Part shown: piece after piece, positions 1 through 13,737 of the stretch
Layout of the letters: each line of letters opens with the position of its first letter
Position numbering within the stretch: position 1 is the stretch's first letter
Assembly (NCBI GenBank): GCA_029378245.1
Contig: JARKIF010000048.1
Location: forward strand, 186,001-250,000
DNA: 64,000 nucleotides
From: Roridomyces roridus
Lineage: Eukaryota > Basidiomycota > Agaricomycetes > Agaricales > Mycenaceae
Direction: 5' to 3'
Notes under the pieces: generated by a model
Told to the model about the DNA's origin: nothing
Seen by the model: only the letters and a program-made list of their open reading frames with translations
The model's database searches: none
Program-made: the position numbers and the translations under genes

Positions 1-928
1 TGGCGCCGCCTTCCCGCATACCATCACACACAGCCCGCCGTGTAAGTGGAACTATAATTGAGCACAGATCTGGGCTCGGCAGCTCTTGCAGTGCCAGGAA
101 CGATATCGAGAGAAGAGAACTCTGCGGCTTCTGTTCCTGGAGGAAGGTGGGTTGGCATGTACCTCAGCCCCTAGATATGTCTGCTTCTCACGGGATATCG
201 ATGGCAAGTCTGTGGGTGGTCAATATTACAGCCGACCCTAAGAGAAATCCTGCGAAAGAAATCGCACCTTGAATCTGAATCTGTATACTTGCCTTGAAAT
301 TCCCCGGATCGGGACACTGGCGTAGTGTTCCCAGATTGGGTTTCCGAGAATGACAGACGTCGACGTTGGAATAGGTTGATTGAAAGTCCCCGGCGTATCG
401 AATAGAATACAATGCCTCATGATGAGATGATAATAGGCGATGGCATCCCAGCGGGGCGGAGGAAGAAAGTTGCCGTTGTCGCCAAAAAAAATCGACACAG
501 CCTGGCATTTCCCGTAATTGAGTTTTTTGGTGAAGGGCTAAATGCAGAGGTAGAGAGAGATGAGCTCAAGCCACCCGAGATGAACATGATGTACGATCTC
601 TAGATCCCTTGAACGTGTCTTGAAGCCGTCCAAATCCACGCGAAATCATCCCCGAACCCCATACCAGAAGGGATGTCTGTAGAAAGTCAAGGATCTCAAG
701 ATCGACGGGCAATCAAGGCCCAGCGGCGGTCGGTTAACTGGGATAGCTGGCTGGCATGATGAAGGTCAGAGGCAGAGCACGGGCTGTACTTACCGGGGGT
801 CCGTGATGGAAGCACATTCATTGACGGAACAGAGACTCAAGGCGGTGCGCGGAGGGACTTTCGTACCGACGACTCCGAATTGAATTGAGGCATTTTTGGA
901 GCAGATTGGGATTGAGGTTTCCTGTCTA
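1..928. other. No convincing gene
   Basis: Only short overlapping frames on both strands, none with a recognisable domain or a clear splice pattern. A minus-strand frame at 238-498 stays open for 86 codons but I see no homology or exon partners for it. Confidence 0.4.
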
Positions 929-1304
929 TCATCGGTACTCGAAAAAGCCGTTTTTGTAAATTCCGGGTCGCATTGCGCATTGCCACGGACGAAGATAGCT
1001 CGACGAAGCCTAAAGGCATGTCTTCCACGACGAAGAAAGATGGCAAGTGTCACGACACCGCGACCTTATCCATGCATCCATTGGCCGGTATTGTGCCATC
1101 CCAAGTATCGGCCACAGGGAAAATGCAGAAAGAGCATTGGTCGTCGTCGATGGTCGATTCGCATCTACACCACAGACCGGACGAAGAGAGGCACATTACG
1201 CACAGAGCATCATATTCGTGGCCCCCCAGAGTTTTGAGGCATTCGGGCTCGCATACTTTCTTGACTAAATCGAGGATGGTTGTGAGAGAAAGGAGAATTC
1301 GCAT
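929..1304 (-). CDS. Small cysteine-rich protein, possibly secreted (hypothetical)
   Basis: I do not recognise the family. A two-exon model gives 108 aa: exon 1 at 1304-1059 (82 codons), a 49-nt GT-AG intron at 1058-1010, and exon 2 at 1009-929 ending in TGA. Without the intron the frame stops right after exon 1. The N-terminus (MRILLSLTTIL) is hydrophobic and could be a short signal peptide, though it lacks a clear cleavage site. About ten cysteines fall in close pairs (CEPEC, CVMC, CRC, QCSFC), as in small secreted fungal proteins. It starts 303 bp from the divergent aminopeptidase gene, so they may share a promoter region. The function is unknown; it could also be a chance ORF. Confidence 0.35.
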
Positions 1305-1607
1305 GTAAGAATGGTCGTGACGAGAAGGACAATCAAGCGGGCTGCTCTCCAAGATCGAGCGGGGTAGTACCATAGTGGTGGCCCTTTGGCATTATCCCAA
1401 CGTCGAGCGAAGATTCGAGGTGTCAGCCGGGGAAATTCTGGTCCAGAGTGAACGGAGGAAGGCGAGGGAGCGTGGGAGTTGTACCTGCCTATTTTGGCAG
1501 AGCGCCCATTCTTCCGGGTTCCCGCTTGCTCCCCGCGCCACGTCCAACGATTTTGGATGCTTCGGCGCACACTCACGGGCCTCCTCTCTCCATTCCAACT
1601 GCGCAGA

Positions 1608-3587
<1,980 letters not shown>

Positions 3588-3621
3588 TTAATTTACTCCT
3601 TCTGTGCCATGATCCACGTCA

Positions 3622-3752
3622 TTACACCCCAAACACCTCAGCCAGCCGACTCACCCAGCCCCGACGCAGCTTGGGCCGTCCTACGTCTCGTGCCAACTGC
3701 GAAAGAGAAGGAGCCCTCGCATACGGATGGCCTCGCGCGCGCCTTGTAAGCC
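3622..3752 (-). pseudogene. Detached C-terminal module (RLAEVFG-end) fragment
   Basis: On the minus strand the last codons read through YAR, SLSQLARDVGRPKLRRG and SRLAEVFGV to a stop. The same ending with clear nucleotide similarity occurs on the plus strand at 47620-47820 and about 42060-42130. In each place it lies left of a kinase-like copy ending (A, D and E). No body of a gene is attached here, so I read it as a fragment copied with neighbouring DNA. The remaining sequence up to 4629 holds no gene I can support. Confidence 0.45.
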
Positions 3753-4629
3753 AATCGTCGAGCACCCTCCGTTTCGCTTTGCTTTCTTCTTTGTTTGTTG
3801 TATTTGCTGTAAGTACCAATTTGTGATGAGGAAATGAATCATGCAACACGAAGAACTTTCCCTCAAGAACGAAAATGCGAAGGCACAGCACAAGCTTCAG
3901 AACTGAGGTGTCTCCCGCTGCGGGACGAGAAGGTGAAGTGTGCGAATGAGGAGATGCGGGGCAATACGAGGAACGAAGGTGGGTCGTTGGAGAATAAGGG
4001 AGAGTGAAAAACGAAGGAAAGGATTCACGATTATGAAATGAGTTGTTTCAGCAGCAAAATACTCTAACATGAGCTCATCACACATTTTCTCTCAGGTCCT
4101 GCCTCTCAAATGAGCCGCTGATGGTGCAATCGGTCTCCGGACGTCGCGGCCCGCAGGCCATCAGCAACCCGTGCATAACGGGTACGGGTCGGGGTCCGGC
4201 ACCTCACGGGTTACCCGTGGCCATCACTAGGTTGACTCTTCTTCACGCAGGTTTGGTGATCCCGTGGCATGATGTTGTGAACACAGTTTCTTGCGTGTCG
4301 AATACGGCTATAGACATTTGCAGTTGGCAACATGTACATGTATATAGTGAGGTAATCCAAGAGCTTAAACGCGTAGAACTTGCATTTTGCGGCTCAGCAC
4401 AGGCTTCCGAACTCGGGCGTCTCCCAGTTCCGGAAGAAATTGAACAGTCCGGAGGACTCGTTTCCGGGTACCGCCACTTCGACCCAATGAGAAAGAAATG
4501 AATACAATGAACGGAGAATATAACACACTTCTGGCACTGGTAGCTGGTGCAAGAACCTGTTCGGGCAGTGCGGATGATGTATTCAGCGGAATCAGCGGAA
4601 TATCGCCTTCCGTGGGATATCAATCTCAG

Positions 4630-6803
4630 TCAGAAGACATGACTGTTGCTCTCACCGATTTCTCGAGTCTGCTGGCCTCTGCTATGATCAACAGCTGGTG
4701 GTTCAGGCACTTCAAGTTGCTCATCAACTGCGTGAAACTTCAATGGGAACTAGAACTCTACGGTTGTACAAGGCTCACCGTGGGCAAATGTTTCCTCCCT
4801 CTCGCTGGCGAGCTGGTATAACGGATAGCCCAGATGAATGGCGACTTCCTGGCTGTCAGGGTCGAATCCCCTGGCGGTATGGAACTTGCGCAGCGCGTCG
4901 TAGACGCTGGCATCCCAGAATAATGTGCGTAATCGCATCCTCATCTTCACCTCAGGAAACCCCTGCTTCGCGGCGTCTTCTGCGGCCAACCGATCTTTCC
5001 CCGTTGGATCGAAGGACCAGAACCAAGGATCTTGGGGGAATCCGAGAGCGTTCGACGCCCTTGTAAAGTGCTCAACTGGCGACATGAAGAAATATCCCGG
5101 GGACGATCCTTCAACACCGGGTTTTTTCATGTAGACATCAATATTAACCCAGATATAATCAAGGAGGCCTGCATGCTGTGGTCACCCCAATGGGTCAAGG
5201 AGAGAGGATGGTGGAGACCTCACCGTAGTCCTCGTATCTCGAGTTGATTTGAAGTCGCTTGAATATATGGTTGGCCTGGGACATCCACTGTGAATAGGCA
5301 GAGACCTGAGGTTCCAAGAGAAACACAATAGAACCTCTGTAATCTCTGAGCTCCCCTGAGTTGAAACTTGATAGCTTAGCATGGTCATCCCCTCTAAGCT
5401 GGAAAAGAACTCACCGCATCCAGCCATCGTCCATAACCACGTGTGAGGGTCCCAGGCAGCTGTGCCTCATCAAACCAATATCGGGCAAAAATGCCACTTC
5501 TGCGAGTTGCTCGATTGGAACTGTGCCCGGGGGAGCAAATATGACTGCGCCCATGTGCACATCTGCCTGATGAACACGGAGTTCAACATACCGGTGGTTG
5601 GCAAATTCTACGAAGACAAGCGTGCTGTGAAATTGGGGTATCGACAAGACTTTGAGAGCGTCGGACTCTCCGATAGAACCATTCCAATCGAGGTGTTCAT
5701 GGGCAGAAGCATAAAACCCTGGCCCCCTGATACCGTAGGACTCAAGGTCTACACACAGTCGACCGGTGGAGTGACGGATCCACCAGTTCTTGTCGCGGAT
5801 GGATGAGCACCATGCAAATAGCCCTTGATCGGAAGCTCACCATGGACTGCGTGTTGGGGAGGTAGTTCCCGATGTCCTGTTTCCGGATGGCATCAGAATG
5901 TTCGCATCCCCCAGGGAAGCCTTTTACTCACCTCGGATTCTGAAGTCTTGAAATTATATCAAATATGCAGACTCGAAGTATGTTGAGTGTTAGATACGAA
6001 CCCATAGTGCAAGCAGAAAAATCCGCAGGATAACGGAATGGCGATGCAGGGCGAGGTATTCAGTATGAGGTATCAGAGCTACGTCGAGAGCCTTATCAAT
6101 TCGGAGATGCAGAATTAACGAGGAATGCATACAATCTTGTGCAATAACGGCATGTTTCCCGCCGAAATTGGACACGCCAAAGATTTGCATGATGTTGGGA
6201 TGCCTGCGAGATTGATGAGAGCCTCATTCCAAAGGTTCTCGAGCCTCGACGCTCACCAGAGGTTCGCGTATTTTAAGATATACTGTCGACACTCCTGTTG
6301 TCAAGGGTTGATGCCAGAGTGGATGAGCACCGGGCTGATAACGGACCTCTTCGGCATCTTCTCCCTCATACAAGATCACCGATTTTTCCGATTGCTGTCG
6401 AATTTGTGCAGAGAACATGCGGCGTGCGATAACACTAGATGGAATGGCCGGTCCTACGTACAGGCGAATCTCTCGTCGTAGATCAATGTCCCCTCGTCTG
6501 ATCTGCTCGAAGTCTGCGGCAACATTTTCCAATGTCAAGTATTTGAGACAGCCGCACGTACCTCCGAGTTCAGGAGTATGCGTTGACCGATTATCAATGG
6601 TGACATTTTCAGCAACCAGCTTATAGGATTGACGGACGTGAGGAGCTTGGCCGTCTCCCCCACGACCTCCAATACGACCAGCCTGGCCACCGCGACCGCC
6701 CGTGCCTCCTGTTGTGCGAGTCAGCCTTGTGGTCCTCATCCTCGCCGCACGGCGCACCGGAAATGTGGTTATTGAAGACGATATTGGATTCTCCCCCGGG
6801 CAT
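4630..6803 (-). CDS. Kinase-like family protein, copy A (Gly-rich N-terminus)
   Basis: This is a member of the five-copy family in this window (A-E). Exon 1 starts at ATG 6803 (MPGGESNIVFNNHISG). A GT-AG intron joins it to a Gly-rich stretch (GGTGGRGGQAGRIGGRGGDG), then an intron before FEQIRRGDIDLRREI, the hallmark block of the family. Next come a kinase N-lobe-like block (ARRMFSAQI, VILYEGEDAEE) and the C-terminal part, including MGAVIFAPPG, DPWFWSFDPTG and GFDPDSQEVAIHLG. A final intron leads to a short acidic tail ending at TGA 4630. The usual beta-3 lysine is absent, and no HRD or DFG motif is seen, so catalysis is unlikely. The Gly-rich N-terminus differs from B-E and resembles N-termini I recall from agaricomycete signalling proteins. 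Function unknown. Confidence 0.7.
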
Positions 6804-7649
6804 GTTTTATTTCATCCAGTAGCGTGAAGGCAGTCGTGGGTGGTGGTGGTGGGAGCGAAGGGGAGGTGTCGACGTGACAGCCTGTGAAACCCCCGCTTAA
6901 TCCACGCTTTGCCGCGTCCCGTTGCTATTCGGAAATTCCAATGTGATTCATAAAGACACAGCTATCGGGACAGAAACACCGCGTTCACGGTCTGGAGCTA
7001 TTGGATCGCTAGAGATACGAGTCCGTCTCAAGCCTGGCAATACGACCATTGCCCTGGCTTGGCCTCCAAAGCCGGGGTAGATGCGAGTCTGTGGTACGAG
7101 AGACTACAAGCGCCCTGGGGCACGAAGGCGCTAATAAGAGCCACCGAGGATACTGTAGTATTACGTTCAATTCGTATGGTCACAGGTCACACTGGATTTT
7201 TTATACGGAAAATTTCGTATGTCACAGGGTCACAGAGCCAATTTTTCGCCTGCCGAAGGATGCCGGGCTTAGCCGAGATCAGATCACCGATCAAATCTCC
7301 TTTTTAGGCGATGCCGGCCGTCGCATACGAAAGGTTCCATTCGTATGAATTGTCACATGCCAAAGTACCATTCGAATTGAACGGAATACTACAGTAGACG
7401 ACTCACGAGAAGCTGCTGATCGGGTGTGTATCATTAACAGCAAAGAGAGCAAGCGCCGAGTTAAGGTTCAAGTATAGACGCACATTCGTGGACACCGGCA
7501 GCAGAATTGGAGACCTGCCTGGAAATCGACATTCGGGACATGGTGGTTCTTCGAATCGGCGATCACGGATGGGCTAGGCCGTGCCGCTGTCCAGACTGCG
7601 CATCACGTCTGCCACCACGACTCTCACTTGCTTCTCCATCACCGACTCC
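6804..7649. other. Intergenic region with one MITE
   Basis: Apart from the inverted-repeat element at 7151-7396 nothing is recognised. The plus-strand frames at 7049-7348 simply run through that element and are not genes. Confidence 0.5.
7151..7396. mobile_element. MITE, copy 1 (TA-flanked, 246 bp)
   Basis: Terminal inverted repeats face each other: TACTGTAGTATTACGTTCAA at the left and its near-perfect reverse complement ending TACTACAGTA at the right. They extend about 29 bp with few mismatches. The ends are TA, as in Tc1/mariner-type target sites. The interior shares blocks such as TTTCGTATGTCACAGGGTCAC and GATGCCGGCCGTCG with the second copy at 59541-59786, which has the same length. There is no coding capacity, so it must be moved by a transposase elsewhere. 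Confidence 0.8.
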
Positions 7650-8312
7650 ATGGGACGATGGACTCAACACGATGAAGTGAGCTTCCGCATACCCGACTCA
7701 CTCCCCAACTCAAGTTTCCAGGACTCTGAACGCCTACCAGAAGGAATGGAGCGAATTGGATACGACAGCGACACCGCACGGTATTACTTCAGGGACCCAA
7801 GCGGAGCGGTATACGAGGGTGCTCAGGGTGCGAGGTCCAGTCAAATGACTCGAGGTGCGTGGTTCTCTGTCCAGCCAGCACTCATCAATACAGTGTCGGG
7901 CGGTGGTGGCACGTCGTCTGCTCCCCAAGACGATGTCGAGAGTGCTCCCCGGCGCTCGGACGGGTACCAACCTCTCGCAACAGACGCAGTTCGTCCTTTG
8001 TCGTCATCCCTTCTCGTGCTCAATCACATCCCACAGGGTCGCACGGGTTCCTGGCGCACCCACAGCCCAAACGCGAGTGCCTACCGCACGCTCTTTCCTT
8101 TCTTCCTCATCATCGGCGTCGTACTGCTCCTCGTATGGCGGCTCATCCTCTCGCCTGGCCTCGCTCCCCCGAAGGATCCATTCCTGACAGGTGCCGAGGT
8201 GTACCTCGTCGAGCCAGGCGATTCGTGTTGGGAGATTTCATACACACGGCTGCTCGTTAGACGAGCTCATTGCTCAAGAAATGGAATGGGGGACTCGAGT
8301 GCGAGAGACTGA
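7650..8312 (+). CDS. LysM-type single-pass membrane protein with broken LysM
   Basis: ATG 7650 starts MGRWTQHDE. A 45-nt intron (7677-7721) joins it to DSERLPEGMERIGYDSDTAR, as I recall for a family of basidiomycete LysM membrane proteins. After a polar region of about 110 residues comes one hydrophobic helix (LFPFFLIIGVVLLLVW) and then the start of a LysM domain, EVYLVEPGDSCWEI. The frame given reads 205 aa and ends at 8312 with an unrelated tail. The expected continuation (THGCSLDELI) is in the next frame from about 8245 to 8433, offset by one base after CWEI. The LysM domain, which would bind chitin-like glycans outside the cell, is therefore frameshifted, by mutation or sequence error. 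Confidence 0.6.
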   Translation: MGRWTQHDEVSFRIPDSLPNSSFQDSERLPEGMERIGYDSDTARYYFRDPSGAVYEGAQGARSSQMTRGAWFSVQPALINTVSGGGGTSSAPQDDVESAPRRSDGYQPLATDAVRPLSSSLLVLNHIPQGRTGSWRTHSPNASAYRTLFPFFLIIGVVLLLVWRLILSPGLAPPKDPFLTGAEVYLVEPGDSCWEISYTRLLVRRAHCSRNGMGDSSARD

Positions 8313-8580
8313 TGCCTGGCATGACGCTGTGTCTTCCACTCCCAACGACAGAGTAAACCCTCTACGCCTTCACATTATCTATGTTAATCGCAAATGGACG
8401 TTTTCGAGTGTCCCTTGCTTTGCAGCTATTTGATTTCGGCGAGTGTCTCGAATCTCCTTACTTTTGCTCTTGCCTTCTCCCACCATCTCGAGTTGACCTC
8501 GACATCTTTATTTGCTTCAAACCTGCTTCTACAGCCTCTTAACCAGCCTCTACACCGCCTCCCCTCCTCCCTCCTCCGTC

Positions 8581-9900
8581 ATGTCCCACTTCTCTCGAGT
8601 CTCAGTCTTACATTCCAAATCTTACCGGGGCCGCCGTCGACGAGGGGTATCTCAAGCTCGTCAAGCTCATCACTACCAGCAGCTTCTCGCGGGTGTACAA
8701 GGCGGTAGACACGACGTCGTACGACGAGCCTGACGGGCCTGCCTACTACGCAGTCAAGTGTATGCGGAATCCCATCGCGAGGACCAGGTGTGTCTCAGAT
8801 TCTCCTTTCTCTCCCCGATTCTCATCTCACGATGATCATAGCATGGCCTCAGCCACAGCGCGCGCATTCCGCACTCACTCTGCCGTCAACTTCATCCAGG
8901 TGTCGTTCCCTTTCGCCGCACCTTCATCGACGGTCCTCCTGTTTCCCTTTCAACAAAAGACGATTTCATATTCATGGTCACGGATTATTGCGCTGGCGGC
9001 AATTTGCAGCAGGCTATCGAACGGGGGGTGTATGATGGCAAGCCGGTGTTGACGAAGCGTGTGTGGGTGGAGTTGGTGGATGCGTTGACGGGGTGTTATG
9101 AGAAGGGGTTGGTGGGACATGGGGCTTTGAATCCTGCGAATGTTCTGCTTGTGGAGAGGAGGAAGGGCGTGAGGGTAACGGATTTTGGGCTGGCGAGGAT
9201 GGTGGGGGAGGGGGAGGGTGCTAGTGAGAGTTGTGGGGATGTTCAGAATCAAGCGTACACAAGTCCAGGTGAGTCTTATTCACTCCTTTCCTTCCATCGC
9301 TCACTAACTAACCTGACGTTAGAACGCGCTACGGGTAAATCATACGACCCGCGCGCAGACGATACATGGGCGCTCGCCATGACGCTTTTCACGCTGCTAA
9401 CGCGCAGCACGCCATGGGAGATCGCATGCTCTCGCAACGACGACGAATACGCTGCATTCCGCGCCGACCCTGAGCACTACCTCCTCCGGGCCTTCCCCAC
9501 CCTGGCGCCTGAGGCGAACGAGTTCCTTGTACGGTGCTTTGACGTCGATCTCGCACTGCGTCCATCCTTGGTGCAGATGCGCGGTGCAGTCAAGAAGATG
9601 GCGTGTTTGAAGGCGGTGGAACTCACACAGACATTAACACACTCGGAGGGCAGTTATATGTTGTCATCCCTGGCGACGGACTCGGAGGCAGAATCGAGCG
9701 CATCCAGCAGCTCATACTCTCTCCTGGATGCACCCAACGTCGGTACACTCGCCCCGCCGTTGGTTCCCACTCTGCTGCATGGCAATACCAAGACGCCGAC
9801 GCCCGAGTGCGAGCCCATACCAAAGTTCCGCATACTCGGTCCTAAATCGCGAGTGTGGCTGACGGATAGGTTGAGGAGGATGGGAGTACATTTGCGTTGA
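8581..9900 (+). CDS. Ran1/Vhs1-like protein kinase, probably catalytically dead
   Basis: The kinase domain follows the fungal Ran1/Vhs1/Sks1 pattern: YIPNLTG, then GYLKLVKLITTSSFSRVYKA (glycine loop), YYAVKCM (beta-3 Lys present), FMVTDYCAGGNL (hinge), and VRVTDFGLARM (DFG intact). The HRDLKPEN loop reads HGALNPAN, so the catalytic Asp and the Lys are lost. SPE replaces APE, followed by DDTWALAMTLFTLLT and TPWEIA. Introns are 8788-8852 and 9269-9322; the C-terminal tail is Ser/Pro-rich. ATG 8581 is not in the frame of the YIPNLTG block, and no other ATG is open upstream. There is either a one-base shift near the start or an unseen first exon. This is a pseudokinase or a decaying gene. Confidence 0.65.
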
Positions 9901-9950
9901 GGGTCGCGTCGGTGGACGGGGAAGAGACGGAGAGGAGGGGTGAGGGCGAG

Positions 9951-10122
9951 AAAATCCAGAAAAGAAAAGAAGAAATCGGATAAGCCGGGGAGGGCCGAAA
10001 ATCCTATACTGAAAGGGTGGGCGCCAGTGGGGGTGGGGAGCTCGAGAGCCGGTGAGGGAGATTTACGGAAAAGAAAAGAGAACATTGGATAAGCCGAGGA
10101 GGGAGGGAAAATCCCATAGTAT
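9951..10122. repeat. Imperfect two-unit tandem repeat downstream of the pseudokinase
   Basis: Two purine-rich units of about 60-65 bp with a period near 105 bp share GAAAAGAAAAGA, GGATAAGCCG, GGAGGG and AAAATCC blocks. They are probably in the 3' region of the kinase-like gene. Confidence 0.55.
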
Positions 10123-10782
10123 AAAGCAAGGAAGTGTTGCATGGGGAGAAATTTGTAAATAAAATAGTCGTATCAACTGTGCCGCGGATGGAATGGAACG
10201 TTGGGGATAACTGAGCATGAACGACGTGGCGGGATGCGGACCGATGCATAATGTGAGACGTCCCGTCTCGAATGGAGCCTTGAGACTTCAATCACATAAC
10301 TCACGGGGCACAGTGTGCAGCCCTGAAATCACTAGAGGCCAGGCTGATTCCTGCCCGAGCTTCACGCGTACAATCTCTTGGAGCGACAGCTCAACCCCTC
10401 TAGCCTGTTCGATTCTCGCTTGAGGCTTAGTATGTGAAACTGGCCGAGTTTTTGCAGAGCTCCATTTGGGAGCTACGGGATGCTGTCGAAGCCTGTCGTG
10501 CATGATGCTCTATATAATCCAATCATAACACCCAAGACCCGCGTCGCCAGAAAGAATTGCATCCCGTTCCCTGTTCGATTCAGACCCAGCCATCCCCGGC
10601 GCACACCTTTGTAGTTTTTTGTTTGTAAAAATACATCCAAGTTGCAATCGGGTCCTGCCACTCGGGTGAATACTTGACCCCGCAAGGCCTGAGAGAGAAA
10701 GACTCAAGTATTCGATTCAGAAGGCGGTACAAAGTTCCAAGTAAAACGAAAACATATTCATTCTCTCCCTCAATCTCAACAT
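10123..10782. other. Intergenic, nothing recognised
   Basis: Lies between two convergent genes (pseudokinase, P450). Only short unrelated frames; no repeat or RNA gene was recognised. Confidence 0.4.
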
Positions 10783-13079
10783 TCAACACCCATGCCCACT
10801 GTAGACCTTGACCACCAGCGGCAGCCCCGCCGTCTTGCCCCTATCTTTCCCAACGACAGCCGGCCGATGAAGAATCAACCCCACCGCCTGCGGGACGACG
10901 TCCTCGCTCCGCACCGCGGGAGCAAACTCGAACGCACGAACGAGGGTGAATATGATTGCCTTTAACCTGAGGATATGATCGTGAGATCGGGGGCTCGGGG
11001 AGGAGAATGGCATTGGAGAGAGGGACGTACTCGACAAGTGCGAAGCGATACCCGATACCTGATCGTCCATTGAAATCAGTGACGTTTCGACGACAGAAAG
11101 ATAGTACGCACAATTATGCACGCCCCCGAAAAACGTCATCAAATGGGTGTACACACCAGGAATCGCGCTAGTGCCAGTGGGCAGGGTTTGAGGGTTCTCC
11201 CAGCGCTCCGGGCTATTCGAAAACCAGTGAGCTCCAGGACGAGGGGAGAGGCATAAAGGAACGCACATGAACTTCAGAGCGTCCTCGCCCCAAATCTCCG
11301 GGTCGGTGTTCACCGCGAGAATAGGCACGTGTATCACTTGGCCTTGGCGAATCCTATGAGGCGGGAGTGCTTCAGCACTCAGTCTGTCCAGTAGATATCG
11401 ATACTCACACAAGACTCTGATGCTCATTCCCTCGCTTGTCGAGGTACGGGTTTGACAGAGGTATCACATCATCTTGCGCAGCGACGCGCTGTGTGAAATG
11501 GATGGGGGCATACAGACGCATCGTCTCCCTCACTGTCAATCATACCCTCAGTTCAGTATTCAGACATGACAGACGAGAAAGGACAGCAACGCACCGACAC
11601 ACTCTAAATATGGCAGTGCATTCAACTCGTCCATCGTCGGGTTCTCTGTGGTGGCCAAAGTGAGCAGTTCGTTCCGCAGCTTCGTCTGTATGGCGGGGCT
11701 GTGCGAGAGGGCGTGCAGCGTCCAGGAAGCCGCCGTACTCGTCGTTTCATGGCCGGCAAAGAGGAACGTCGGGATTTCTAGTGGTAGCATCAGAGAGCCA
11801 GGAGGAGAGAGAGAGAGAAAGGACCACTCACGCGCAGCCAACTCGGCGTCACTCATCCTCTGGCTCTCCGGCAAATCCTCCGCCGCGATATTGGATTTAA
11901 GCAACACCGACAGCAGATCGCGCTTTCCTTTCAACGATGTCGATGCCGCCGTGTCCTTGGATTCAGCTTCAGCTGCCAGCTCCGCCTTGCTCCCCGAAAT
12001 AATCCGATCCGCGATCCTCTTCATCGCATCGCGTGCGTCATTCGCCACTTGCTTTCCAGGCACAGGCACGAGTTTCAAAATCGGGGCCATACCCTGCGCG
12101 GTCCTGAACCCCGCGTAGAGCTGGGAACGCGGAGAGTGGATCAATCGGGTGAAGGCGTCTTGCATCTCATTCTGCTGTTCGTGGGCGTGCGCGCTCAAGG
12201 AGTTGAAGGAGTAGTTGAAGCCTGCCTGGCCTATGATATCCAGCGTAGCTCGGCGGAACCAGGCCGACACATCCAAGGTAGCGCCGTCGGGCGTTCCGGT
12301 GAGTTGATCTGCCCAGAGGTCACGCAGCTGGATGGCTGTGTCGGTGAACATCTCGGTGAGGAGGCGGATTTGGGATGGTGCAAAAGCTTGGTTCTGGGTG
12401 TCGGGTTAGGAGTTTCAACCCATGAATTTTTAGTTGAGCGAGGACTCACCATGATGCGCCGCTATGGGAGTAGGTAAAACAGTCAACAACTTGAGACGGT
12501 GGTATCCAGCTGGTGCATACCTGCCGCTTATGCTCTTCCTTCTCCACCGAGAACACACCTGCATACGCGAGTCAGTCGTTTCATATCCACTAGGGTCGAA
12601 CGTAGTGGGACATACCACTACCGAGTAGATATTTCGCCACCTCCAAATTCGACGGCAGCTTTTGATATACCGCGTTGTTCCTGACGATGTGATTCACGGC
12701 TTTAATGTCCGACGTGTGAAGCTCCATTCTCTGGTTTCCGTTAGCGCGAGAAGATAAGTAGAAACCATGAGATGACAATGGACGCACTCCAAATAGGCTC
12801 CGGAAACGAAAGTTGCGGCCGAATTGATCCCGCCACTGCGAGGTGAGGGATGAATCCTCCTGGGAGCGATACATATTATACCCAAGACGAGGTCTAAAGT
12901 GTAGGGTTATCACTCACAGCCATCGCCTTGAAATTCCCGAGAACGAAACTCGGGGAGGGCGGACCTGGCATGTTGCGCAGAGGCGAGGTGAGCGAGTCGT
13001 AGACGCTCCGCGCCAGGCGTACAAGCGCATAGAATGCCACGGAGTACGCCACAGGGATGAGGATGTTGTTTGAATTCAT
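10783..13079 (-). CDS. Cytochrome P450 monooxygenase
   Basis: This ER-bound haem-thiolate monooxygenase starts at ATG 13079 with a membrane anchor (LIPVAYSVAFYALVRLA) and a Pro-rich hinge (NMPGPPSPSF). The I-helix oxygen-activation motif is FAGHETTS, the K-helix ExxR is ETMRL, and the meander has SPERWENP. The haem loop reads FFGGVHNCIGYRFALVE; the Cys codon is split by a GT-AG intron (N T|GT). His replaces the Arg commonly found two residues before the Cys, which occurs in several basidiomycete families. Many short introns interrupt the gene. A TATA-like CCTTATAAGG lies about 40 bp upstream of the ATG. The substrate cannot be told. It looks intact. Confidence 0.88.
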
Positions 13080-13117
13080 GAGTGAGTGATGATTGAGCGG
13101 TTTGGGCCTCCAGGCGT

Positions 13118-13127
13118 CCTTATAAGG
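13118..13127 (-). promoter_or_regulatory. TATA-like box of the P450 gene
   Basis: The palindromic CCTTATAAGG sits about 40 bp upstream of the P450 start codon, a plausible core promoter spacing for a fungal gene with a short leader. Confidence 0.45.
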
Positions 13128-13135
13128 AGCCTCTT

Positions 13136-13737
13136 CACTGGTGACGAAAGATGGGCTGACGCGAGGGTCCTGGATGCCGGACGGGGGAATTCGGCGGTAA
13201 GGTCAACGCTGATGACGCGGGGTGGTTGGTAAGAGGCAACGACCCGAGGTCCCGGCTGAGAGCTTGATATGTACATGAACACCGGAAAGCGAGTGCGTCT
13301 TACTGGTAGGCACGCAGCGCAGTGGGTTGCGTGATCAGGGTGGAGACTGGGCCAACGAGCAATTGGTGGTCAATCTGGTGCCAGGAAGCCAAGGCACCCG
13401 GACCCGCGCGTAGGCAGAAGCCTTCATTATACCGCCTTCGCCGTCGTCGTGGACCTCGACTCGGCGGCTGAAGACACGCCTGACGGTCTTCTCGACTTTG
13501 GCGGCCACGATGGCGTCTTTCCCCGCAAATTTCTTGATAAGCAGCTGGAACTTTTTCACCAGTGACGAAAGGTGGGCTGACGCGAGGGTCTTGTCGGATG
13601 GGGAAATTCGGGGTTAAGGTCAGAGCGGATAACACATAAGAAGGAACGACCCAGTACCGGGCTTCTTCGAGCCTGATATGTACTACTGAACGCCGGAAAG
13701 CGAGTGTTTCGTACCCGCAGCGCCGTGATCAGGATGG
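13136..13737. repeat. Direct duplication in the P450 upstream region
   Basis: Segments 13136-13340 and about 13556-13737 align along most of their length (shared GTGACGAAAG, GGGCTGACGCGAGGGTC, GCCGGAAAGCGAGTG, GTGATCAGG), separated by about 215 bp of unrelated DNA. They are diverged by substitutions and small indels. This looks like an old duplication of the promoter-proximal region. The intervening part has a minus-strand frame that I do not recognise. Confidence 0.65.

Noticed and set aside
4100..4240. GC-rich ACGGGT motifs ending in GGCCATCACTA, like a hAT terminus
   Set aside because: No matching left end or 8-bp duplication found nearby, so it is not called as an element.
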